DNA of 64,000 nucleotides from NCBI RefSeq assembly GCF_002214605.1, contig NZ_CP015193.1, positions 476,978 to 540,977 on the forward strand, read 5' to 3'. How positions within the stretch are numbered: the first letter of the stretch is position 1; every line of letters begins with the position of its first letter. This document shows positions 17,659 to 26,242 of this stretch, piece after piece. The stretch comes from Thermococcus chitonophagus (lineage in GTDB: Archaea; Methanobacteriota_B; Thermococci; Thermococcales; Thermococcaceae). A model generated the notes under the pieces. It ran no database searches. It was not told the DNA's origin and saw only the letters and a program-made list of their open reading frames with translations. A program made the position numbers and the translations under genes.

Positions 17659-20600
17659 ATGATGAAGAATAAAAAACTATTTATAGCAACTTACACTTTG
17701 TATGTGGTTGTGGCAATATTTGCCCTTAGGAAATTTACAATAGCTGGTAATATTACTTCAATTCATTCATGGGTGGGAGATCCTGAGTTGTTTTTAAGAT
17801 TGTACGGCCAGCCGTATAGTTGGAATTATCATTTGACTCGTTCTGAAAACGTTATACAGTTTCTTTCACGCTTGTTCTATATGCCATTTGCCATAATTAG
17901 TAAACATCTAAATATTTCGATGTTCAGAGTACTTCCATGGATATATGTGTTATTATTTTCTATAGCTGGGTTCTCCATGTTCTATGCTGTTTACTCAATA
18001 ATTGAGAGAGACTATAGAAACAGCATAACCACCTACATATCATCTGTCTTAGCAGGGCTATATTATATGTCCTATCCGTTTTTTGCTATAGGAGAGCTTA
18101 CAGAAATCTTTGTCATGTTTGGATTTTCCCTTTTCCCCTTGGTTGTCATATATTTTATTAAAGGACTTGAAGAACGTTCTTCGAAGTATATAATACTTTC
18201 TGTCATACTTGGGACGTACTCTGGGTTTTTCGATATTAGGTATTTGTTTGCCTCATTTATTGTTTATATAACTTATACAATATACCACCTTATTACCTGT
18301 AGAATCAAAAAGTGTTGTTTATTAGAAACATTAAAAATTTGGATAATGTTAATAACTGTATTTATACTATTTGGAGGGTTGAACTTATTTATCTTTGCAT
18401 CCAGTCAGTCTGAATATGCAAATATTCCATTAAACAAGGAAGCTTATCTAATAACATGGAAAGAGGGAGATCCAATAAAACTACTTAATGGCTTCAGCTG
18501 GTTCTTACTTCCGGAACAAATGGATTGGGGTAGCTTACCAATTTCAAGATCTATTCAAATGGCACTAGCACTTGTTATACCAATATTATCTATCTTGGCC
18601 CTTATACTCACACATAACAAAAAAAGAATAGTAATACCAAGAAGGATCTACTATTTTGCCATATTGCTCTCATTAACTGTAGCTCTGTTTTCCTCCAAGG
18701 AATTTGTTAATTGGCTAGTAACTGAGTCTCCAGAGAATTTCTTTATAGGTAGAATGTTTAGGACCCCAAGAATTCCAGCACAGCTGATAAGTATTTCAGT
18801 CGGTATTCTGTTTGGAGTGTCAGTAAGAGAGATATTGGAGAGAATTAAACACATTAAAAGAAGTAATGCCCTATTATCTATTACAATTATAATATTAACC
18901 TCAATAATCATTATTGGATCATTTCCATTCTTTATGTATGGGACGATAAACAAATGGTTTGTTCCTTTTACAATTCCTCAAGGATACATAGAAGTTAACG
19001 ATTTTCTTCGGAGCACAGCGGAAGATAGGGCAATATGGTTTCCTCTGTCTTCACCTAGGTGGTACATGCCGAAATCTGGTGGAACATACTTCTATATATA
19101 TAACTCGGAGGTTCCAACAATATGGCCCTCATTTAATCGATGGGTTTACTTTATGGATTTCACGCTTTCGTCTAAACATTCTCTACTTAACAAGGGCAAT
19201 ACCGACTTATTAGCAGATATCCTCGGAAATATAGGAATTAAGTATTTGATAATTAGTAATGACACTACCAGACTAATTAACAGAAAAATCATCGGGTATC
19301 TAAACAAAAGTGAAGATTTTATGTTAATATTTAACAATAGCCATTACTATGTATATAAAGTTTTAGATAATACTTCAAAAATTTCGACAAAATCCATTAT
19401 AGTAATTGGTGGTGGCCTTAAAACTTTAGAAGATTTATGGCCGCTTAAGTTTTCTAATGGGTGTGTTGTCCTTTTAGATGACAATATTAACAAAAACGTT
19501 ATTAGATACTCGGATACATTAGTCCTTCCATTTTATTCACACTATTTAGACATTATGGTTCATTTTATTAACAGGAATGATATATATCCTCTAACCCGAT
19601 ATAACAAGGAAGGTGCGAGATATCCAACGGATCCCCACCATGGAATGTGGACTCCATATGTCTCAAACCTACCTCACAGATGGGAGTATCCATACAAAAT
19701 GGATTACGGATTCTTTACATTTGACAAAGTTAAGGAAGTTAAGATCCCGATAAATATTCCTACAACTTCCAGCTATATTACATTTGCAAGGGTGTTTAAA
19801 AATAATGAGGGGGGGAAATTAAAGTTTCGTATCGATAATTTTTCTTCTACAATAATCAATACAAGAGTAATCGACGATGCTAGATTTGTGTGGGTTAAGG
19901 TGGGAGAAGTAAATCTGAACAGAGGGTTACATACACTAAACATTGAAAGTATTAATGGAAAGAATGCTATAAATATTATTGCTATTATTCCAAAAGAAGA
20001 GTATTTAAAAACTAAAAAATATATCGAGAGGTTATTTTCAAATAAAAGTATCATATATGAACTAAAACTTATAAACAGTTCGTTAACTAGAGAACAAAAA
20101 ACTGCAATTAGCATAATGAAAAATGGGACCTACAGATTTGCACTAAAAGGGAGTGGCGTGGTTAGAGTATCCCTAGGAAATTACAGCTATGTTGCAATAT
20201 TAAATAACTCTAGGCTCTGGTATTCACCGCTATTTTACCTCACGATCGGCACATACAATCTAACAATCGAAGCTCTTTCTTCTAATATCCTTCAGAACCC
20301 GTCTTTTGAAAATGGTACTAGTGGATGGTCAATAGGAAATACAAAATTCAACGTCAGCTTAGACAACACTACTTCTATAGATGGTATCTACAGCTTGAAA
20401 GTCAAAACTAACATAACTAAACCATTGAGTTGGAGCTGGATTGAGAGCGTGGCCATGAATGTAACCCCTGGAAGGGAGTATATCATTGTCACTCACATGA
20501 AAACATACAATGTTAATGGTAGCAATATTCCAATCGAGGGTTATTTTGAAAACTTCGGAAAGTGGCAACAACTTCGCCAATGCCCCACAGGAAGAACCGG

Positions 20601-21282
20601 AACTGGCACTTTCAATTGGACTGAATATCGTTGTATAGTTAAAATCCCAGAGAATGTCACGAAAATTCGCATAATACTTAACGCAGGCTGGGTTCTTGAC
20701 CCAAGGAAAGGACCGGCAATTACATGGTTCGACGGCATCGGTGTTTATCCAGTTGATAAACTTCCAGTTCTTGATGTTGTCTGGCTTTATTCTGTCAACA
20801 CTCCTAAGGAAACCCTTGAAGATTTATTCATAGTCAACGGAATACCTGCAACTGTGAAGAACTACACTCGCATTAATCCTACCCTATGGAGAGTTAAGGT
20901 ATATGCAACAAAACCATTTTTCCTTACCTTCGCCGAGGCGTATGATCCACTTTGGGAAGCAAGGGTTTACAAAGATGGGAAACTTGTAGAGAAAGTTAAG
21001 CCAGTCCCTGTTTATGGAGTCATCAATGGGTTCTGGATAAACCAGACGGGTAACCTAACCATTATCCTCCGCTACATTCCCCAGGATTGGTTTGAAAGAG
21101 GCCTTGTAATATCAGCAACTACCTTCATCTTTAGCATACTTTACATCTTTTATGATTGGAGAAGAGAAAGGGGGGATAGATGGGCAAAGAAAGTTGAAAA
21201 GATAACTCAAAAGTCTAAACAAAAACTTGTATCCATAATATCCTCAATGTTCAGAAAGCTAACTGGGAGGTTCAAGCGATGA
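17659..21282 (+). CDS. Giant membrane protein with GT-C-like core and extracellular carbohydrate-binding-like domain
   Basis: A 1207-residue protein. The first ~430 residues hold about 10-12 membrane helices with an FRTPRIPAQL loop that resembles the FREP/FRTP loop of large archaeal and actinobacterial GT-C-like proteins. A long outer region follows. Residues about 880-1030 form a beta-rich module beginning NPSFENGTSGWSIGNTKF, the usual opening of CBM4/9-type carbohydrate-binding domains. One C-terminal helix (GLVISATTFIFSILYIFY) and a basic tail close the chain. Many NxS/T sites suit an exported, glycosylated protein. GTGGAGGT (17645-17652) supports ATG 17659. Sugar transfer at the outer face is inferred, not shown. 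Confidence 0.7.
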   Translation: MMKNKKLFIATYTLYVVVAIFALRKFTIAGNITSIHSWVGDPELFLRLYGQPYSWNYHLTRSENVIQFLSRLFYMPFAIISKHLNISMFRVLPWIYVLLFSIAGFSMFYAVYSIIERDYRNSITTYISSVLAGLYYMSYPFFAIGELTEIFVMFGFSLFPLVVIYFIKGLEERSSKYIILSVILGTYSGFFDIRYLFASFIVYITYTIYHLITCRIKKCCLLETLKIWIMLITVFILFGGLNLFIFASSQSEYANIPLNKEAYLITWKEGDPIKLLNGFSWFLLPEQMDWGSLPISRSIQMALALVIPILSILALILTHNKKRIVIPRRIYYFAILLSLTVALFSSKEFVNWLVTESPENFFIGRMFRTPRIPAQLISISVGILFGVSVREILERIKHIKRSNALLSITIIILTSIIIIGSFPFFMYGTINKWFVPFTIPQGYIEVNDFLRSTAEDRAIWFPLSSPRWYMPKSGGTYFYIYNSEVPTIWPSFNRWVYFMDFTLSSKHSLLNKGNTDLLADILGNIGIKYLIISNDTTRLINRKIIGYLNKSEDFMLIFNNSHYYVYKVLDNTSKISTKSIIVIGGGLKTLEDLWPLKFSNGCVVLLDDNINKNVIRYSDTLVLPFYSHYLDIMVHFINRNDIYPLTRYNKEGARYPTDPHHGMWTPYVSNLPHRWEYPYKMDYGFFTFDKVKEVKIPINIPTTSSYITFARVFKNNEGGKLKFRIDNFSSTIINTRVIDDARFVWVKVGEVNLNRGLHTLNIESINGKNAINIIAIIPKEEYLKTKKYIERLFSNKSIIYELKLINSSLTREQKTAISIMKNGTYRFALKGSGVVRVSLGNYSYVAILNNSRLWYSPLFYLTIGTYNLTIEALSSNILQNPSFENGTSGWSIGNTKFNVSLDNTTSIDGIYSLKVKTNITKPLSWSWIESVAMNVTPGREYIIVTHMKTYNVNGSNIPIEGYFENFGKWQQLRQCPTGRTGTGTFNWTEYRCIVKIPENVTKIRIILNAGWVLDPRKGPAITWFDGIGVYPVDKLPVLDVVWLYSVNTPKETLEDLFIVNGIPATVKNYTRINPTLWRVKVYATKPFFLTFAEAYDPLWEARVYKDGKLVEKVKPVPVYGVINGFWINQTGNLTIILRYIPQDWFERGLVISATTFIFSILYIFYDWRRERGDRWAKKVEKITQKSKQKLVSIISSMFRKLTGRFKR

Positions 21283-22715
21283 AAAGGACATTACTCTTTA
21301 CATTTTTGTTACTTATCACTCCTTATGTGACAGCTCAAAATGCTTGGTGGCCTATAAATACGTCTATCGAGAACATAAATGGGACTCTAATAGTTAAATC
21401 TTTAAAAAGTGAGCCCTTTACCCTTCTTGTTTCTCCCAGATATCCTTTAAATACCAGCTGGAAATTTAACGCTCTTGTTAAAGGGATTAATTTCAACGAG
21501 ACTTATGTGGAAATAGGGTACTTCTCAAGTAATGGAACGTTCTTATATGCAACTAAATTTACAAAGATTGGTGAGGAAACCTTTGGATGGATAAATCTCA
21601 CCGTCATTGCTACTCCTCAAAAGGATGCAAACTTTACGGCTTTGATGTTTGTTTTTAACGGTTCTGGTACTCTTTTTATCCGAAACTTTACAGCAACTCC
21701 TGTAAATGCGAGTTCCCTTAGCGTGAATTCAACTTTCATTGCTCGCTACCTCTCTTTAACTGATATCCTCCTAGAGCTCAAGCCAAAGAAATACCTGATA
21801 GTTAATGAAAGTGACCTTGTAGCCTTAATAATCCTAAATGGGGAAGAGTACCATCCTGGCGATGAAATAAGGGCTGATTTCTACATAATGAATAAAGTCG
21901 GCATTGTGGACGAGGTTGATATTAAACTCGAGGTTTACTACCATGGAATAAAGGTGTATTCGTACTCACATCCCTCTTGGAGGGAATATTCAGCTGGCAA
22001 AATAGTTCACATCTTCCAATCCTCTAGATTGCCTAGAATAACCCCTCCGGGTAAGTACACGCTGAAGTTCTACATAACCCCTAAGGGAAGAGAGCCTAAG
22101 GTTGCCACCACCACAATAGTAGTTAAGCCTACTCTTTCGTGGTTTGCGATGGTCTTTGTCGCTATATCCTTTATGTTATTGCTAGGAATTGTTCTTGTAA
22201 AGGCTCCAAAGTTCATAGAGCCTGCAGTCTTAGGACTTAAAAAGGCCTACAAGGAGTTTTCAGTTGGACAAAAGTTCGTATTCTATGCAATTGTTGGCCT
22301 GATCTTATCAGCTATTGTGCTTGCATTAGGAGCTGAAAATTATGCAAACGACATCGCAATTGGGGTTTACTACCTATTATTAATTGGAGTCATAAACTTG
22401 TGGATTGAGTACTTCGAGCCCAAATGGGATAATCCCAATATTAGAACGATCGCAAGTTTTTACTTACTGGCTCTTCTCTTGTATCTCTCCCGTGTCCAGC
22501 TGACTATTTATCCCTCAATGATATCTCTGGGAATTGGAATATCCTTAAGTGTTCTATACTTACGCTCAAGGCCTAAGAGAAAGCTCAGGGTCATTTACGT
22601 ATCGAGGAAAGATGGGGAGTTATTCATGATTGCTGAGGATGAGGAGTGGAAGTATATGGCGATATCTTCAGGTGATTCGTTTATGCTCGTCGGGAAGAGG
22701 AGGGAAGGCAAATGA
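21279..22715 (+). CDS. Exported/membrane protein with N-terminal beta domain and C-terminal helices
   Basis: No family recognised. The 478-residue chain starts with a signal peptide (MKRTLLFTFLLLITPYVTAQ). An outer beta-rich part with many Asn-x-Ser/Thr sites follows, including an Ig-like stretch near 190-280 (GDEIRADFYIMNKVGIVDEV, PPGKYTLKFYITPKG). From about residue 285 there are five membrane helices and a basic cytoplasmic end. It overlaps both neighbours by ATGA, so the three proteins (17659-24043) are made together and probably act in one membrane assembly. Confidence 0.7.
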   Translation: MKRTLLFTFLLLITPYVTAQNAWWPINTSIENINGTLIVKSLKSEPFTLLVSPRYPLNTSWKFNALVKGINFNETYVEIGYFSSNGTFLYATKFTKIGEETFGWINLTVIATPQKDANFTALMFVFNGSGTLFIRNFTATPVNASSLSVNSTFIARYLSLTDILLELKPKKYLIVNESDLVALIILNGEEYHPGDEIRADFYIMNKVGIVDEVDIKLEVYYHGIKVYSYSHPSWREYSAGKIVHIFQSSRLPRITPPGKYTLKFYITPKGREPKVATTTIVVKPTLSWFAMVFVAISFMLLLGIVLVKAPKFIEPAVLGLKKAYKEFSVGQKFVFYAIVGLILSAIVLALGAENYANDIAIGVYYLLLIGVINLWIEYFEPKWDNPNIRTIASFYLLALLLYLSRVQLTIYPSMISLGIGISLSVLYLRSRPKRKLRVIYVSRKDGELFMIAEDEEWKYMAISSGDSFMLVGKRREGK

Positions 22716-24043
22716 AAAGAATATTTGTTTTGTGGTTTGCTCTAATATTCCTCCCACTTTTTACCCTCAGACTTTTTCAGGATGAGATGCTGTATATCAA
22801 TCTTTCAAAATTAGCATTTTCCCTGACTTTTAGGCCCAGATCCTCCCTAGTCTTCCTATTAACGTCACCTCTAGCTGTTGTATCCAACGTTCACGCGAGA
22901 GTTTTTCTGCTTAGGCTTTCCACATCTCTGGCAACGTTGCTCGATGTTCTCCTGATTTATAAGATAGCTGAAAAGTTGTTTGGGAAAAGAGAAGCGTTCC
23001 TCAGCTCAATTCTTTTCCTTTTCGCATTTACCGTTCTAAGGTATGGGGCAAGATACACCCTTGAACCCTGGGGGACTCTCTTTATGCTACTAGCCGTTTA
23101 TTGGCTTGAAGATAAACCCCTTTTGTCCTCAATATTCGCAGGCTTGGCATTCTGGGCAAGAGAATCTTGGCTCGTTGTTTGGCCCTTCTATCTGTACTAT
23201 GCAAGGATCACCAAAAGGCGAGAATTCTTGAAGATCTTTGTGGTATCATTAGTTGTAGTAACCCTAAACTTCCTTTTTATGTACTTGGTTAGTATAGGAT
23301 ACGGAGGGTTTGAAAAAACAACTGTTATAACTTATCCATCTCGAACGATAATGTCTTTCTCATCCTTAATCCCGCTCTTGATCAGGGATTGGATCGAATT
23401 TATAGTTGCATATCCCCTCATAACGATCGGCTTCCTATATGCACTGAAAGAAAAATCAAGCCTCAAGGTTGTCTCAATTGGAGCTCTTTTTACCCTTAAT
23501 GGAATAATTGGCTTCATTATCAATGGGCCCTTTGAAAGATACGCCTTTGGCTCTCTTGCATTTGCAAGTATCTTCGCTGGCAGAGGCCTAGTGCTCCTGT
23601 ATGAGAAGTTTAAAGTTGGATTTTCGCTGGAAAAAGTTCTGGCTATATTTTTAATAGCTAAATTTGTAGTGTTCAACATTGCAGTCATAGAGTTCAGCGA
23701 CATAGGGGCAGAGGGTATTCAAGACTATGGGTACTGGTATGACGCGGAGGTATTCAAGATACTAAGCGAGCATGCTAATCCTCAGGAGTTCTTAGCTGGG
23801 ACTCCCCATCCTCTACTTTTGGGTTTCAGAAATTATTGCTGGCCAGATAGGAACATATCCAAGGCAATATCCTGGGATCCTGACTGGTTGATAACCTTCA
23901 AAGCATGGGTTACCATAAACAATACAAAAGACTTGGAGGTATGGTATGTAGGTCCCTATGTGGTAATTCATGCTAAAAGGAAAGGTGCTATAAAAGAAAA
24001 CGTTCACCTAGGAAATCTTGAGTTCTGGAAGCTAAGAAAGTAG
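22712..24043 (+). CDS. GT-C family membrane glycosyltransferase (PMT/ArnT-like)
   Basis: A 443-residue protein with about 10 hydrophobic helices. After the first helix it carries LFQDEMLYINLSK, with the acidic pair Asp24-Glu25 where GT-C enzymes using polyprenyl-phosphate sugars bind metal. Other signs are ARVFLLRLSTSLAT, RYGARYTLEPWGTLFMLLA and GLAFWARESWLVVWP, typical of the PMT_2 group. It would add a sugar at the outer membrane face from a lipid-phosphate donor, perhaps one made by the GT2 enzymes at 11655 or 25049. Its last 56 bases overlap the convergent glycosyltransferase. Confidence 0.8.
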   Translation: MKRIFVLWFALIFLPLFTLRLFQDEMLYINLSKLAFSLTFRPRSSLVFLLTSPLAVVSNVHARVFLLRLSTSLATLLDVLLIYKIAEKLFGKREAFLSSILFLFAFTVLRYGARYTLEPWGTLFMLLAVYWLEDKPLLSSIFAGLAFWARESWLVVWPFYLYYARITKRREFLKIFVVSLVVVTLNFLFMYLVSIGYGGFEKTTVITYPSRTIMSFSSLIPLLIRDWIEFIVAYPLITIGFLYALKEKSSLKVVSIGALFTLNGIIGFIINGPFERYAFGSLAFASIFAGRGLVLLYEKFKVGFSLEKVLAIFLIAKFVVFNIAVIEFSDIGAEGIQDYGYWYDAEVFKILSEHANPQEFLAGTPHPLLLGFRNYCWPDRNISKAISWDPDWLITFKAWVTINNTKDLEVWYVGPYVVIHAKRKGAIKENVHLGNLEFWKLRK

Positions 24044-25052
24044 ACCTTCTCCTTCCAATGACTCCCATCTTTCTCCTGATTTTCTCATTCTCGAGCAAGA
24101 GCCTCAACGCCCTATTGATATCTTTCTCACTAATTCCTATGACAATTCCACACTTCCCATCTTCAACGATAACAGGTAGCTCCCCAACCCCAGTAACTAC
24201 GACTGGAGTTCCAAGTAGCATGGCCTCTATAACAACCATCCCAAATCCCTCGCTCTTTGAAGACGGCAGAACAAGTACTTTGGCGTTCTTATAGATTTTT
24301 ACTAGGTCTTCTTTACTAACGAATCCTTTAAACTCTGCATCCACTCCAAGTCTCCTTGCTTCTCTAATGTAGTACTCCCTCAGGTCTCCATCTCCAACGA
24401 CAACTAACTTGCCATTTATCCCCTTCATGGCCCTTAGTAGCAACTCCAAGTTTTTCCACCTGTGGTACTTCCCCAGCTGGCCAACAAATAAAACATAGCT
24501 TCCTCTATAGTTTGGTTCTGCCCTTAAAAAGGCCTCATCAACTGGAGGGTACCTAACTTTAGCCCGAAACCTCTTCCTTTTTAGTACCCTCTGCACGTAC
24601 CTTGAGACGGCTATTATCCTGGTATTCCTTAACGTAATTCTCTCCACGGTCTTTTCATAAACTCTCGCTAAAATATCTACCAAGGATCCCTTTACGAGCT
24701 CGCCTGTATGGTAAAAAACCACAACATCTATCCCAAGGATCTTCCCAACGAGAGAAGCAACATCAGCATAGAAGGGAACTGGAGTGTGGGCTATTATCAA
24801 ATCCGTCTTCTTGGCAATCTTTATCACTTCAAAGGGAAGCTGCACCCTTATTGGGGTGTTTGAGAGTATGAAGTTCGGCTTTTTTCTTATAACCTTGATA
24901 TTTCCGATTTCCTCCTCCCTTTCCTTTCCCCTTGTTGCACACACAACGGTAACCTCGTGCTCTTTAGCCAGATCTTTAGCGAGTTTAAATGCATACCTCT
25001 CAAGACCTCCTCCCTCTGGATAGAAGTAGGGGGAGAGCATGAGGATTTTCAC
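23988..25052 (-). CDS. GT4-family glycosyltransferase
   Basis: A 354-residue GT-B enzyme: SPYFYPEGGGLERYAFKLAK, DLIIAHTPVPFYAD, VVFYHTGELVKGS, VRYPPVDEAFL, VLFVGQLGKYHRWKN, VVGDGDLREYY and PSSKSEGFGMVVIEAMLLG (donor site). The start is GTG 25052, overlapping the TGA of the upstream GT2 gene. G+C content is closer to the genome core than in the island at 13-20 kb. The 3' end lies 56 bases inside the opposing membrane gene. Confidence 0.88.
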   Translation of the reverse strand: MKILMLSPYFYPEGGGLERYAFKLAKDLAKEHEVTVVCATRGKEREEEIGNIKVIRKKPNFILSNTPIRVQLPFEVIKIAKKTDLIIAHTPVPFYADVASLVGKILGIDVVVFYHTGELVKGSLVDILARVYEKTVERITLRNTRIIAVSRYVQRVLKRKRFRAKVRYPPVDEAFLRAEPNYRGSYVLFVGQLGKYHRWKNLELLLRAMKGINGKLVVVGDGDLREYYIREARRLGVDAEFKGFVSKEDLVKIYKNAKVLVLPSSKSEGFGMVVIEAMLLGTPVVVTGVGELPVIVEDGKCGIVIGISEKDINRALRLLLENEKIRRKMGVIGRRRSTFLASRTQDFLGERFLL

Positions 25053-26164
25053 TCGAACCCCTCCTTAAGCATGAAGATGCTTATAAAGAACGAGAAGAAG
25101 ACAACCTGCAGTCCGACGGCTATTAAGGTTAGGACTAAGATTGCAGCCTTAACCTCATAAAGTTCCCCATAACCTCTCCTGTACCACTGGTAGAATATCC
25201 ACAGTCCCAGGAGGAATCCCGAGATTATCATGAACCCTCCAAGTGCTAGACCTTCCTCCAGTATAGAGTATCTCATGAAAAACTCCGTTAGCTCATCGGG
25301 CTTTGAGAATCCCTCCTTCACTGCATAAACTTTGGCAGATATCCCGAAGTTGAGGACTTGCAAGCCCACTATAGCGAGAAGGCTTCCCAGGATCATCGTG
25401 TGAACCCTAAAGGGGTTCGTGTTATAGGCGTAGATCATAAGGGCTATCCCTAAAATAATTATCAATATTCCGGGAATTAGGAAGAGGTACGTTGGTGAAT
25501 ATAGGAGCATCAGCCTTAGGTGCCTCCAGCCGTCCTTCAGCGAGTGGAGCTTTGATTTTCCTATTCTGGGATAATAGGTGATAGGAACCTCCTTGATCCT
25601 TAAACCGGCCCTCACGGCCTCTATTATCATCTCACTAGCAAATTCCATCCCCCTGCACTTGAGGTTCAACCTTTCCAGAACTTCCCTTTTGAAAGCTCTC
25701 ATCCCACAGTGTGCATCTGAAACGTTTGTCTTGAAGAACACATCTAAGATCTTGGTGAGCAAGGGATTGCCGATGTACCGGTGAAGCCATGGCATGGCTC
25801 CGGGTAGAATTTTGCCCTTAAGCCTAGTACAAATGACCAGGTCGGCTTCGTCCTTCATAAGGGGTTCTAAAAGTCTAGGAATGTCCTCGGGCGGATAGCT
25901 CCCATCAGGATCCATCATCACTATGTATTTCCCTTTCGCGACCTTAAAACCCTCGAGGTACGCTCCCCCGTACCCTTTGCTCCTCTGCCTTATCACCTTG
26001 GCCCCCAATCGTTGGGCTATCTCAGGAGTTCTGTCCTGGCTCTTATCGACCACTATTATCTCGTACTCTACCCCCATATCCTCCAGAACTTCCTTTATCC
26101 TTGGGAGTACAGCCTTTATTGCTTCCTCCTCGTTCATCGTTGGCAGAATCACTGAAACGTCCAT
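25049..26164 (-). CDS. GT2 polyprenyl-phosphate sugar transferase with membrane tail
   Basis: A 371-residue GT-A enzyme: VSVILPTMNEEEAIK, IIVVDKSQDRTPEIAQRLGA, RQRSKGYGGAYLEGF, IVMMDPDGSYPPEDI (DxD metal site), and DAHCGMRAFKREVLERL. Four hydrophobic helices follow from about residue 225 (SPTYLFLIPGILIIILGIAL and others). This is the DPM/AglJ-like class that charges dolichyl or polyprenyl phosphate with a sugar. Next to aglB on a divergent promoter, it probably feeds protein N-glycosylation. ATG 26164 has no close strong ribosome site, so a short-leader transcript is likely. Confidence 0.88.
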   Translation of the reverse strand: MDVSVILPTMNEEEAIKAVLPRIKEVLEDMGVEYEIIVVDKSQDRTPEIAQRLGAKVIRQRSKGYGGAYLEGFKVAKGKYIVMMDPDGSYPPEDIPRLLEPLMKDEADLVICTRLKGKILPGAMPWLHRYIGNPLLTKILDVFFKTNVSDAHCGMRAFKREVLERLNLKCRGMEFASEMIIEAVRAGLRIKEVPITYYPRIGKSKLHSLKDGWRHLRLMLLYSPTYLFLIPGILIIILGIALMIYAYNTNPFRVHTMILGSLLAIVGLQVLNFGISAKVYAVKEGFSKPDELTEFFMRYSILEEGLALGGFMIISGFLLGLWIFYQWYRRGYGELYEVKAAILVLTLIAVGLQVVFFSFFISIFMLKEGFE

Positions 26165-26195
26165 GTTAATTCCCGTCCCTTAATATCTCCTTGGA

Positions 26196-26212
26196 GCTTA
26201 AAAAGTTATAAG
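26196..26212. promoter_or_regulatory. Divergent promoter between GT2 gene and aglB
   Basis: GCTTAAAAAGTTATAAG sits between the starts at 26164 (minus) and 26243 (plus), about 32 and 31 bases from them. It contains TATA-like sequence on both strands. A second box, CATTTAAATTC at 26219-26229, is too near ATG 26243 to be its TATA element. Confidence 0.45.
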
Positions 26213-26242
26213 GGAAGGCATTTAAATTCAGGAAAGGGGAAT

